Shown: positions 8,676-21,000 of the stretch, piece after piece | Layout of the letters: each line of letters opens with the position of its first letter | Numbering within the stretch: position 1 is the stretch's first letter | DNA from: Heliocidaris erythrogramma | Lineage: Eukaryota > Echinodermata > Echinoidea > Camarodonta > Echinometridae | Assembly (NCBI GenBank): GCA_025617745.1 | Contig: CM046859.1 | Location: forward strand, 25,358,006 to 25,422,005 | DNA: 64,000 nucleotides | Reading direction: 5' to 3' | Notes under the pieces: model-generated | What the model saw: the letters and a program-made list of their open reading frames with translations, nothing else | Database searches by the model: none | Told to the model about the DNA's origin: nothing | Made by a program: the position numbers and the translations under genes

Positions 8676-11600
8676 GTAACTCTCTCTTTCATCTGTGCGT
8701 CTTCAGCGCCTGACTTTTACCTCAGTCCCAACTGTTGAATTATTTGTAACGTTGGTAGACAATAAAACACCATTCGTACTCCTACTCCAAGCACTCATAC
8801 TACACGCCTTTGCCATGTTTGCCGACTGTGTAGTAACGCAGCCAACACACATCCCATACCTAAACTGCATCACTGTGCATTTTTGGCTATATTTAATTGA
8901 ATATCATATATTGCAGTTTACTTACATCCAAAGAATTATATTGAATAATAGATGATTAAAACTTACCAGGTTGTTTTGTGACCTTTGAAGAGGGTTTCCT
9001 GAAATTTTGGGTCCTTTTTGTCGATAACTGCTATCGAGACTGTCCCGTCAGCATCCAGTTTGTATTTTTCATGATTATGATGAAGGGAGCCCTCAGCGCT
9101 CATAGTAGTACCGGCGCGATGGGTTCGTCGATCTCCTACGAAGACCTGAAAGGGCCAAACTGACGACGTAAAAAAATAAAAAATATTACGTACGTACGTA
9201 GTAATTATTACGTACGTATGTAATATTTTTTTTTTTTTTACGTCGTCAGTTTGGCCCTTCCAGGTCTTCGTAGAATAGCTTGTGTGCGTAACATTCTGCG
9301 TACGTATCTACGGTGCGTAACCATGTAGAGCGGCCTCACTAGTGCGCAACATTATTGAGAGCAGTCGTCATCCGTATGGAGGTGTGGGTAACAAGTACCA
9401 AAAAGAGGGCTGTAAATGTAAGTTTTTATAACTTTCTACATTTTGTATCTTAACGAACTGATAACTTAAAATCTAAAGAATGATACTTAAGTATCAGTTT
9501 GCCCACAAAAACATCAATTTCAAACAAAATTACATCTGTATCCCCAATACCCAGTATACACACATGTATATGATTCTAATGGTCAATATGACCATTGCTT
9601 GCTGATGTGTCCTAAAGTCCTAGCAAACCACACCACGAATAGTAGTCATATTGACCACTACGAATACAAAATGCAAAAATAGTTTGTATTTTCTGTCGCG
9701 TGTAGTAAAGGTATGGGGGGAAAATAAGATAAATATTTTAAATACCTTGCTTTCAAATTCTGCCCTTAAAAATCTCACTCCTACCACATCAGCAAGCAAT
9801 GGTCATATTGACCATTAGGATCATATACATGTGTGTATACTGGGTATTGGGGATACAGATGTAATTTTGTTTGAAATGGAGGTTTTTGTGGGCAAACTGA
9901 TACTGATACTGTTTTAAAAAGTTGAGGTGTATGACTGCCTACATTATACACACGAAGTATAGGAATGTAGCTATGAGTGTAGCAAACTGGCAAACGAAAA
10001 ATATTGTTGTCTACCACCACTACTTTGTATGATGTAGAAAATACTTTGTCATATAAATTTAAAAATATGAATTTCTTTTCCAGATTCTGTGAACTTCAAG
10101 GTACAATTCAAGGTTAATAAAGTTAATAAACATGATTGATAAGCAAAAAAGTCAAACTCAAAGATTGAAAAAGTGAAAGAATGAAATGTGAAATATCAAG
10201 CAAGACTAGAGGTCATTGAACTTTATGTTTGACCATGGAAAAAATAACCTTGTACTGTACACGTGGAATATTTTGCGGTGTGGAAATTTTAGCGCATTTC
10301 GCTATGTTCGCGCAGCATGAAATGTACGCGAAAATAAAAACAAGCGAATATATTTTTTAAGTATTCTTTTGCCATGTTTGCCCATGAGCCTAGCGCCTCG
10401 GCGAAATTAAAAACATGTGAAATTCACTTTACTCACGAAGACATGATAAACGACAACTCAGTGATATCGATACTCCTCGGCGAAAAAACATAGTCTATAT
10501 CACTCATAGCTACATTCCTATACTTCGTGTGTATAATGTAGGCAGTCATACACCTCATCTTTTTAAAACACCACTGCACAAAAGTCACCAATATTCACTC
10601 AAAATCGGCATTTAATTTTCAAAAACCGACCCCAAAATATCCAAGAAATACAATAAATTCAACTCACCAATGTTGGAAAAGATATTTTCAAAAATCAAAT
10701 CCGTAATTTACTGTTGATTCTCGCGAAACGAGCTATCGGAGTCATTGTGTACATTTCCTGGTCGCCGCGGGCGCCGACATCTCCCCAAAAGAGTTTTGTC
10801 CTCAAAAATTCGGTCCCTATGGCGTACACGGAAAAGTTCCGATTTTCTGTGTGCGCGATCGTAAAGATCGATGTGCGCTTGCGATCCCGCGTTTCTTCGT
10901 GGACAAAAATTGTATTGGCCGATTTTAGTCTAAGACATCGGCAGTTTGTAAACAACACGCGATCGCGAAACAAATCGGCGGGGATTTCTCCGGTTTTGGA
11001 CAAGATTTTGACTTTGGATTTTGCTGAAAATATCAAAAGTTCTTCCTAACGGCCATTTGAGGTAGGAGTGAGATTTTTAAGGGCTGAATTTGAAAGCAAG
11101 TATTTAAAATATTTATCTTATTTTTCCCCCATACCTTTAGTACATGCGACAGAAAATACCAACTATTTTACAGAAATGTACCCGTGAGTGGTCTATATCA
11201 CACCACGGATAGTGGTCATATTCACATCAGCAAGCAATGGTCATATTGACCATTAGAATCATATACATGTGTGTATACTGGGTATTGGGGATACAGATGT
11301 AATTTTGTTTGAAATTGATGTTTTTGTGGGCAAACTGATACTTAAGTATCATTCTTTAGATTTTAAGTTATCAGTTCGTTAAGATACAAAATGTAGAAAG
11401 TTATAAAAACTTACATTTACAGCCCTCTTTTTGGTACTTGTTACCCACACCTCCATACGGATGACGACTGCTCTCAATAATGTTGCGCACTAGTGAGGCC
11501 GCTCTACATGGTTACGCACCGTAGATACGTACGCAGAATGTTACGCACACAAGCTATTCTACGAAGACCTGGAAGGGCCAAACTGACGACGTAAAAAAAT

Positions 11601-14600
11601 AAAAAATATTACGTACGTACGTAGTAATTATTACGTACGTACGTAATATTTTTTATTTTTTTACGTCGTCAGTTTGGCCCTTCCAGGTCTTCGTAGGAGA
11701 TCGACGAACCCATCGCGCCGGTACTACTACGAGCGCTGAGGGCTCCCTTCATCATAATCGTGAAAAATACAAACTGGATGCTGACGGGACAGTCTCGATA
11801 GCAGTTATCGACAAAAAGGACCCAAAATTTCAGGAAACCCTCTTCAAAGGTCACAAAACAACCTGGTAAGTTTTAATCATCTATTATTCAATATAATTCT
11901 TTGGATGTAAGTAAACTGCAATATATGAGATTCAATTAAATATAGCCAAAAATGCACAGTGATGCAGTTTAGGTATGGGATGTGTGTTGGCTGCGTTACT
12001 ACACAGTCGGCAATGGCGTGTACCTATGAGTGGTCATATTGACCACTACGAATACAAAATGCAAAAATAGTTCGTATTTTCTGTCGCGTGTAGTAAAGGT
12101 ATGGGGGGAGAAATAAGATAAATATTTTAAATACTTGCTTTCAAATTCAGCCCTTAAAAATCTCACTCCTACCACACCACGAATAGTGGTCATATTGACC
12201 ACTACGAATACAAAATGCAAAAATAGTTGGTATTTTCTGTCGCGTGTAGTAAAGGTATGGGGGGAAAATAAGATAAATATTTTAAATACTTGCTTTCAAA
12301 TTCAGCCCTTAAAAATCTCACTCCTACCTCAAATGGCCGTTAGAAAGAACTTTTGATATTTTCAGCAAAATCCAAACTCAAAATCTTGTCCAAAACCGGA
12401 GAAATCCCCGCCGATTTGTTTCGCGATCGCGTGTTGTTTACATACTGCCGATGTCTTAGACTAAAATCGGCCAATAAAATTTTTGTCCACGAAGAAACTC
12501 GGGATCGCAAGCGCACATCGATCTTGACGATCGCGCACACAGAAAATCGGGACTTTCCGTGTATGCCACATAGGGACCAAATTTTTAAGGACAAAACTCT
12601 TTTGGGGAGATGTCAGCGCCCGCGGCGTCCAGGAAATGTACACAATGACGCCGATAGCTCGTTTCGCGAGAATCAACAGTAAATTACGGATTTGATTTTT
12701 GGAAATATCTTTTCTCACATCGGTGAGTTGAATTTATTGTATTTCTTGGATATTTAGTGGTCGGTTTTTGTAAATTAAATGCCGATTTTGAGTGAATGTT
12801 TGTGACTTTTGTGCAGTGGTGTTTTAAAAAGTTGAGGTGTATGACTGCTTACATTATACACACGAAGTATAGGAATGTAGCTATGAGTGACTCCTACCTC
12901 AAATGGCCGTTAGAAAGAACTTTTGATATTTTCAGCAAAATCCAAAGTCAAAATCTTGTCCAAAACCGGAGAAATCCCCGCCGATTTGTTTCGCGATCGC
13001 GTGTTGTTTACATACTGCCGATGTCTTAGACTAAAATCCGCCAATAAAATTTTTGTCCACGAAGAAACTCGGGATCGCAAGCGCACATCGATCTTGACGA
13101 TCGCGCACACAGAAAATCAGGACTTTCCGTGTATGCCACATAGGGACCGAATTTTTAAGGACAAAACTCTTTTGGGGAGATGTCAGCGCCCGCGGCGACC
13201 ATGAAATGTACACAATGACTCCGATAGCTCGTTTCGCGAGAATCAACAGTAAATTACGGATTTGATTTTTGGAAATATCTTTTCCAACATCGGTGAGTTG
13301 AATTTATTGTATTTCTTGGATATTTAGTGGTCGGTTTTTGTAAATTAAATGCCGATTTTGAGTGAATGTTTGTGACTTTTGTGCAGTGGTGTTTTAAAAA
13401 GTTGAGGTGTATGACTGCCTACATTATACACACGAAGTATAGGAATGTAGCTATGAGTGGTCTATATCACAGTCCATTGGGATTATCGTCAATTACCCAA
13501 ACAGATTTTGAGGCTCAGTTTTCCCCAAACTATTCCAAAATGTAAAAAATGGCAGCGAAGATGAATGCTTGTGATACAAACATCCCGTTTACATGAAAAG
13601 ATGTGTTTCTTATGGCATCTTAGAATTTATAAAATTGAGAAAACTGGAGGAGGCTTTTGCCATGTACGAATCTAGATTTGTAGGTAAGAGGATACCGTAA
13701 TTGACTAATTATGGAAAGAAGACCCAAATCGTGTTCATTTTAGAGAAAATGATTAAATTAAGATATCTTATGGCCCAATTTTAAATATTTATTCATTAAA
13801 AGATACATATAATATCATTAATATCAAAGCATTGCGTGAAAAAAAAAAAAAAGCGAAAATACATACATGATAAATTGTCGTCGTTCACATGGGTCTGTAT
13901 ATATACAGACTGTTCCGTTTTCGATGCTGATTCTATGGAAGACGGATGTGGGTATTTTTAATATTAATCTCATTTACTTGTTGGGGGGTCAAGAAGCCAT
14001 AAGAACATTGTTCGTCTGTACAATATTATAATACGGACATTAGTAATACTATCTGGTAAAGGAATGATAAAGGATAGTGCTTGGAGATCTGGGGCCCGTT
14101 TCACGACGCCAGCTCCATGACAGTCATATCTTTGTCGGCGCCTCACCGGAGATGTCCGCTTGCCGACAAACTGTTTCACAAAGCAAGACAGACAAGCTAT
14201 CGATACCGCAAGTTCAAGAATATAGTCTTTCTCATGATCCTCTCGGCTTATTCCAGAAAATTTAAATTACGTTTTGGGGCTTAAATGGTTGGTTATGATT
14301 GAAACATGCATGAATTTCCCATTAAAATGTTTTAAAAATTTAGTAGACGAATTATACCGCATCTTTTCCGCTTTTAGTCTTTTTAGAAAAATTGAATAAA
14401 AGAAAATCGCAGTATTCATGTTTTTGCTACCGGTAAATTGAACGTTGGTTGAAGGACACCATAATGTGATAGTTTAGCGATAAGAACTCATTTTAATAAA
14501 TTGACATTGAGTTTTTACAAGAATATTACTCCAAATAGCTTCTTATTGGAATAATCATGCAAATTATTAAAGTAATTAATAGAATATTTGTTATGATTAT

Positions 14601-14862
14601 ATCGATAAGCATATTTATACTAAAGTTGTAACTATAGCAATTTCTATTACGTTCATGAAACGTAAGATGGGTATGGAAGTAAAAGACTATTAATATGCTA
14701 TGGAAAACGATGTGTGGCAACTTTCAAACTGATAATATTTATCTCGCTATATTTATAAAATTGTGATTTCATTCGTTTCGTACCCCCGAGGGAGGTGCAT
14801 CCATCAATATCATTCCCGTAATTTGGTTTAATCTTTTCAAAATATATTTCCCCCCTGAAATG

Positions 14863-14900
<38 letters not shown>

Positions 14901-15031
14901 GGCCTAATATATGACAGTGACAACCATGTCCGTGATTTTATCATTCGCTTCAAATAAATATTTGCTGGTAATATAATATGTACAATTAATGCATTCTCTC
15001 CTCTCTCCGCCCACCCCTCCTGTTTTTCACT

Positions 15032-15066
<35 letters not shown>

Positions 15067-18000
15067 CCTCCCTCTCTCTGTCCCTTTCTCCCTTCTCCTT
15101 TTGCTCTCCGGGTTGGAAGGAGTTTTTTAAGTGAGAAAAATTATGAGATTGTGATTAGTCAAAAAACAAAGTTTGGTTGTTAGTGAACCCTGTCTGGCTC
15201 ATTTGCCCCATTCTCATTCTCTCAATTACTATTTAGTATAAGTCTGACACTCATAATCACTTGCAAGCAGGTACGAGTTTACATAATGCCTCAAGTAAGT
15301 CTGATATGTCATCTTTTCATATTTTATTCATTTCTGTTCTTTTTTCTTCTTCAATTCCCAAGTCTCTTTCTCGGCCAATAATCTTTCTTCTTCGATGAAG
15401 CGCTTTCCTGTCTCTTCAGCCAACCTCTCCTTTTCAATCGCCATGCGTTCCTTCTCAATCGACACACGCTCTCTCTTCATTAGAAGACGCTCCTCTTCTT
15501 TCGACAGCCTTTCTCTTTCAACGGCCAAACGGTTCTTTTCTTCGGCAAGTCGTTCTTTACTTACCTGAAATAAATAAGTGAAACATATAAATGTGATAAA
15601 GAGACGGTGAAGAGAGGAAGAGAGAGAGGGGAGACTCGAGAACCTGAACTTAGAGGGAGGGAGAGAGAGAGAGAGGGGGGGGGGGGGGAGTAAGCTGAAA
15701 GAGAAGAATAAGAGGATGCCGTTGGGTGGACAGAGATGTATGAAAGACTATGAGAAAAGCTAAGAGCTGTCAAAAGGAATGGAGAAGATAAACAGAGAGG
15801 GGAATATATATAGGGGAAGAGAAGCAGAGAGAGACAGACTGCACTGAATGTTTAAATGATACTAATCATGCCCCACCCTCTTAACTGATCAAAATATATT
15901 TAAAAGTGATTTTTGGAAAAAGGTTTAGATCGAACCTTAACTATTATACATACGAGTAAACGATGAGCTAAGAATTAATATTATTAACTTGAAACTACAC
16001 CTTTTGCATCTCATAGAATCGCCACTAATGAACTGTGGAGGCGCTTTCCAACAAATAAAAAAGATAAGACAACTCCAGAGCAGCGACAACTCTCTTGTCG
16101 GCGAGCTTGTCGCTCATCTTGGCAAAGACGGTGTTGTGAAACACCTCGCGGACAAGTAGAGGGATAGCGCATGAGTTGTCGCCGTGCTGGAGTTATGACG
16201 CTTTCGTGAAACGGCCCCCTGGAGATAAATGTTCTCTTAATTTACATTTGTTATTTTTTCGAAGCCCATAGACTAACTAAAAGCTGGCTTGTGATGGCGT
16301 TCTAAAAAGATATGACAGGTCTGGAGTACCGACAAGTCACTTGTCAGCGAAGTTGTCGCTGGTCTTGTCGTTATGACGGTTTGATGAAACGACCCCCAGA
16401 CTAGCTTTTACGGGTGAATAGGCTTCAATAGCTTTTGTGTGTATTAGCCGGCCTTTTTCCAGTGTAGATCATTCATACATGAGAGGAAAATAATTCTTTA
16501 AAATTTCACTTTCAATTCTGAATCCCCAAATTTGTGGCACAGTAAGAGTTGAAGAGTCCCTGAATCAGGTAATCTAGCAAATTTAAGAAAATTAAATCTT
16601 GCTTAGAGCAATTTTGTTGTCTGTTTTTGACTGCTGCAACAGTGAATGTTGGACACAGGTCCCACATACATGTAGGCAAGGGCCTATGAGTGGTGTAAGA
16701 GTGATAATGGCCACTTATACTGTTATAGCATGTATAGTGACACTACTATACTTGCGGACATGGTCATACTCAGACATACTCATAGGAGACATAGCGGCAT
16801 CACTCATAGTGACTTGACTATACTTCAGTAGAGGTGCACGGCTGATATCGGATACTGTCTCCCGTATTGGAGACTTAGCTTACAAAAGGATATAGAAACA
16901 ACACCAACAACAAGGCAATTTATCCCAGCCAAATTTTTGCCTCATCGAGGTCAGAAACCCATTTGTTTTGTGTGTGGGTGAAAACAAAAATAGAAGGTGA
17001 ATCTTTGAAGTAGACGGTCAAAAGGGGTAATTTCTCATTATGAGGAATCTGCTTATCATATTTTCATTTTGCGCCGAGGTAATCCCTTTGCCACAAAGCA
17101 AATCGATCTCCCAAATGGGAGAATGTCTCCCAAATCAGAGACCAAAATTATTTACAGAAGTCTCTGATATCAGAGACAATCTCCCAAATGGGAGAGAGTT
17201 TCTGATACCGTGCACCTGTACTGTACTTCGTGTGTAGAATCTAGGCAGTCATACACCTCAATCATGACCGTACCGACCCCAACATGTAAATGAAATTATA
17301 GTTTTACCTCACTGATGTTGGAATACATAATTCCAAAAATGAAATCTGTAATTCAGAGGTCTACTGTCAGTTCTGGCGAAGCGGTGCATCACGATCATTG
17401 TGTAAACATCAAAAAGTTAGTCCATATCTCTCCATGTAACGCACACGTACAAAAAACACATAAATATTCGCACAAGTGATACAGAGTTTTAGGTAGTCGA
17501 TTTAAAAAAAAATTGTTGTATAGTGCGCGGCCAAGAAATATCTACTATTATTAAGGTCTTAAATAACTACTATTATAAATCTTAAATGGCACTACAATTA
17601 CACTACAAATACCTCCGATACTCGGACAGCGTCGGTACTCTCGAAGACGGGAGCGCTCCCCGAACCGAAGGCAGACGGTGAAGGGCTGACAACGTTTGTA
17701 GCATGTATTTCAATTTTCATGTATTTTGTAGAGAGCATATTTGCGTGCATATCAGCCAAGATTCACCAGTTCAACTGCGAATATGGCCGCGAACTTGGAC
17801 GTCCGCGGCCGCTCAGAGCGAACAATCCCGCACGGTACGTGCGGGGTGTGATTTGGCTATCTAGCTAGGGCCAGGGCACTACAGTTGTAAGTAGACGAAT
17901 CATGATCTCTCGAGAATTAAGATGCAAATGAGAAAAATAAGCGATTATTTCTTCAGTTTTATACATGATTTTGAGCTTGAAATCAGATGAAATTACAGAA

Positions 18001-21000
18001 CTTTTTCATTTTGCCCATTAAAGATAGGGGTATGACTTTTGATGGCTGAATTTAATATTTAATATTCAAAAAATGTTTTTTTATTTTTCTCCCCATTTCA
18101 TATATTTGTGTGAAAGTATGTGCTCTCCAGTAGTTCAGTGGGCATGAGGTCAGTACTGTATACTGTTGGACCTCCTGCATTACAGGAGTGGATAATGGCA
18201 GATTTAAAGTTAGATTGCTTGTGTAATTAGATAAATCAATATGAACAAAATTGACTCTTAAGTTCCAGAAATATGGTCGTTTAAAAATTCTAGACTTGTG
18301 TCCATTTTAGATTAACGTCATGAGCATGCCTGTGAATCTGAATACATACTAGGCATACCACAAAAGCTGTTCATCCCATGAGGCTGAAACTTCCGCTTTA
18401 AAAGCCACTGTTCCCCACGTAATCACAGTTGTTCCAAATTGAGGGGGTAGGGTTTAAAATGTTTTAAAAAATGGGGATTTGGCATGGAATGACCGCACTT
18501 ATACATGTACACATGAATGAAGTCATGTGTTATGGTAATTGTCAAACTTCTGCCTGGATCTTAAGTTGACTTTTCCTCTCTTTTTTTTTCTTTTCTTCTC
18601 ACAGTTCTGAAGCTTTAGGTGGCTCTTCAAACAAGAGAGCAGCCGAGAGTTCAACAGCATCGGACCCGGCAGAGGTCAAGAGGCCCAAAGTATCTCTCAT
18701 TACAGAAGAACTCAAGTAAGACAACCAATCATCATCCCTCTCACATATTCAGAGAATTTGCTGAGAAATTCATTTCTTGCAGACCAAACTCTTTGGGGGG
18801 ATTTCAAAAGTTTGAACACAGATGCAGACTGATCTACTTGTATCTTCTGTTAAAAAATGTGAAAAATGAATTGAATTTGAGAAATGTATGCTTCAGAGAA
18901 ACTTCATGAACTTTATTATGATCATGGAGAGGAGGATAAAGTAAAAGTGTATAGAAAAAAATCACACTGCTATAATGTAGTAGTAGTAGCAGTACCAGTT
19001 TGTACAGCTATGACAGTACTAAAGTTATGAAATTTCTCACCGATTGATACAGGCCAAATTTGTACATAGTTTGGTACGAAACAAAGAATTTGAACCAGCA
19101 GTTTGACTCTGATTCATGTATGTGAACAGAATTGTAAGTAAATATTTGATGTATATTTTGACATTTTTAAGTATTTTCTTTTGTGCATAAAGACATGTAT
19201 ACATGTATATCTTGAAATCATTATGAATCAGGTTGAAATTTTGAAGGATATTTATCATCATTCAATGTACTTTCCTGTTTTGTTTTATAATCTTTTTCTG
19301 CATCCTGTATTTGCTAATAGAGCAATAATTATATACAGATATAAATTTTAAAGATATATTTCATCAATCATGTCCTCTGTTTTTCTTGGTTGTCATTCTG
19401 TCCATAACATTTGAAATGCATTATTTCCCCAAACAGTCATACTAGGATCGAAGTTAAGGAGTAGCTTTTAAATGAACTTTGACCTCTATATCAACAGTCT
19501 ATCAGAGATCCTGCATCAGGTGAAGACCCATGATGTTGAGTGTCTGGAGGGGTATACTCATGAATTGGCCATACCAATTGAAGATGACCTAAATTGCTGT
19601 ATTATATATAATTTATAAATCACTAGAAATCAGTATCAGTATGCATGTGATTGCGACTCTGATATTAAACAAAAGATGACATTTGACCTCTACATCTGCA
19701 GTCTGTCAGAGATCCTGCCCCAGGTGAAGACCCATGATGTTGAGTGTCTGGAGGGGTGTACTCATGAAGTGGCAATACCAATTGACGAAGAATTCAAACC
19801 TCTGGAACCCACCACCAAAAAGGCAGCAAAGGTATGACTCAAGACTGCAAAAGTTTCTTTTCCTTAGCTGTGTCTCTTTATGGTTTAGAAATTTCATAGA
19901 AAACCTGAGATGGTCACAGTAATGTTAAATCTTCTTCTTTCCATAAAAATGCAGGTTTTGATAGTCAAATGATTTTCAGAATTTGGTTAAAATCTTTAGA
20001 TATAGTTATCTAGGTATGTGTGATTTCATAAGCAATCACCCAAGTGAGTTATGTGAATGTTGTTGAGATGACAAACAGAAGATGATATTATACAAATAAT
20101 GCACAGGTGAGAGTGTGTTTTTTGGCGATGCGGCGCACTCTAGGGTATTTACAATGGTGCAGTTATGCCATGAATATAAAACTTGCTCAAAATTCAATCA
20201 AGATGAACACAATGCATTAGCAAATGAAGTTTGAAGAAACGTTGCAAAGACACTGAACACCAACTTATATACATGTTCAGATGAATACATTGTTGTCTTA
20301 CTTGTTGTAGATATGCACCTCACAGTTATGAAAATGGAATTGAGGTGTACGTGGTGAGTTCTGTCTATTAGATACTTATATACTTATAGCGATACTCGCG
20401 AATCTGACTGTTGTCTGTCTGAAACTGAGAGCTCTGAATAGTGAGTTTCCTCAGTATCATGATCATCGTGTTCTGGACCTGCAAAACTGACATCATAATG
20501 ATCAGCATGAGGTGTAACTACACTCCTGGACTCTGCCTCGCCCTTGGGTCTGGCGTTGCATGGCACAAGTGCTACTGCCCTCGAGCCTGTGCCGGACGTA
20601 CATGTCAAGGCTGACATACTTCTAGAGCCCAAAGTTGTCTCATTCTTTGTTCCTGATGAGCAACAGAGTTGTTTGGACAAGTGACTGCTTATTTCCCTTT
20701 CCCTTTCAACACCTGTTTTACTGTAATGTTTAAGGGAATTTGCACTCCGATGGCCGCTGACAGCCATGATGTCAAGCGACTCAAATCCAGCGTTATCTAA
20801 CGAGGTGATGCAGGTCACCCCTTAGACAATGATTTGTGTATGTTCTGCTACAACCTGCTGACACATAAATTTGTATCATTTTGTTTACAATGGTATTAAC
20901 TCCGATAGCACAATTGTAATACTATGGTTCTCCTTCATTAGGAACTTCACGTTTTGGTTTCTGTCACAGGAAAGGGCAATTGTCATTCAGCTTAGATGTG

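Larger units (their letters stand above)
13460..17221. other. Rest of intron 1: microsatellites and inverted-repeat elements
   Basis: The stretch holds GA/CT microsatellites (14866-14896, 15035-15080, 15655-15690). It has several elements whose ends read GGGGCCCGTTTCACGA or its complement (about 14090-14190, 16020-16225, 16300-16400), and short palindromes near 17108-17210. Apart from the coiled-coil exon at 15328 I see no coding sequence. Confidence 0.5.
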
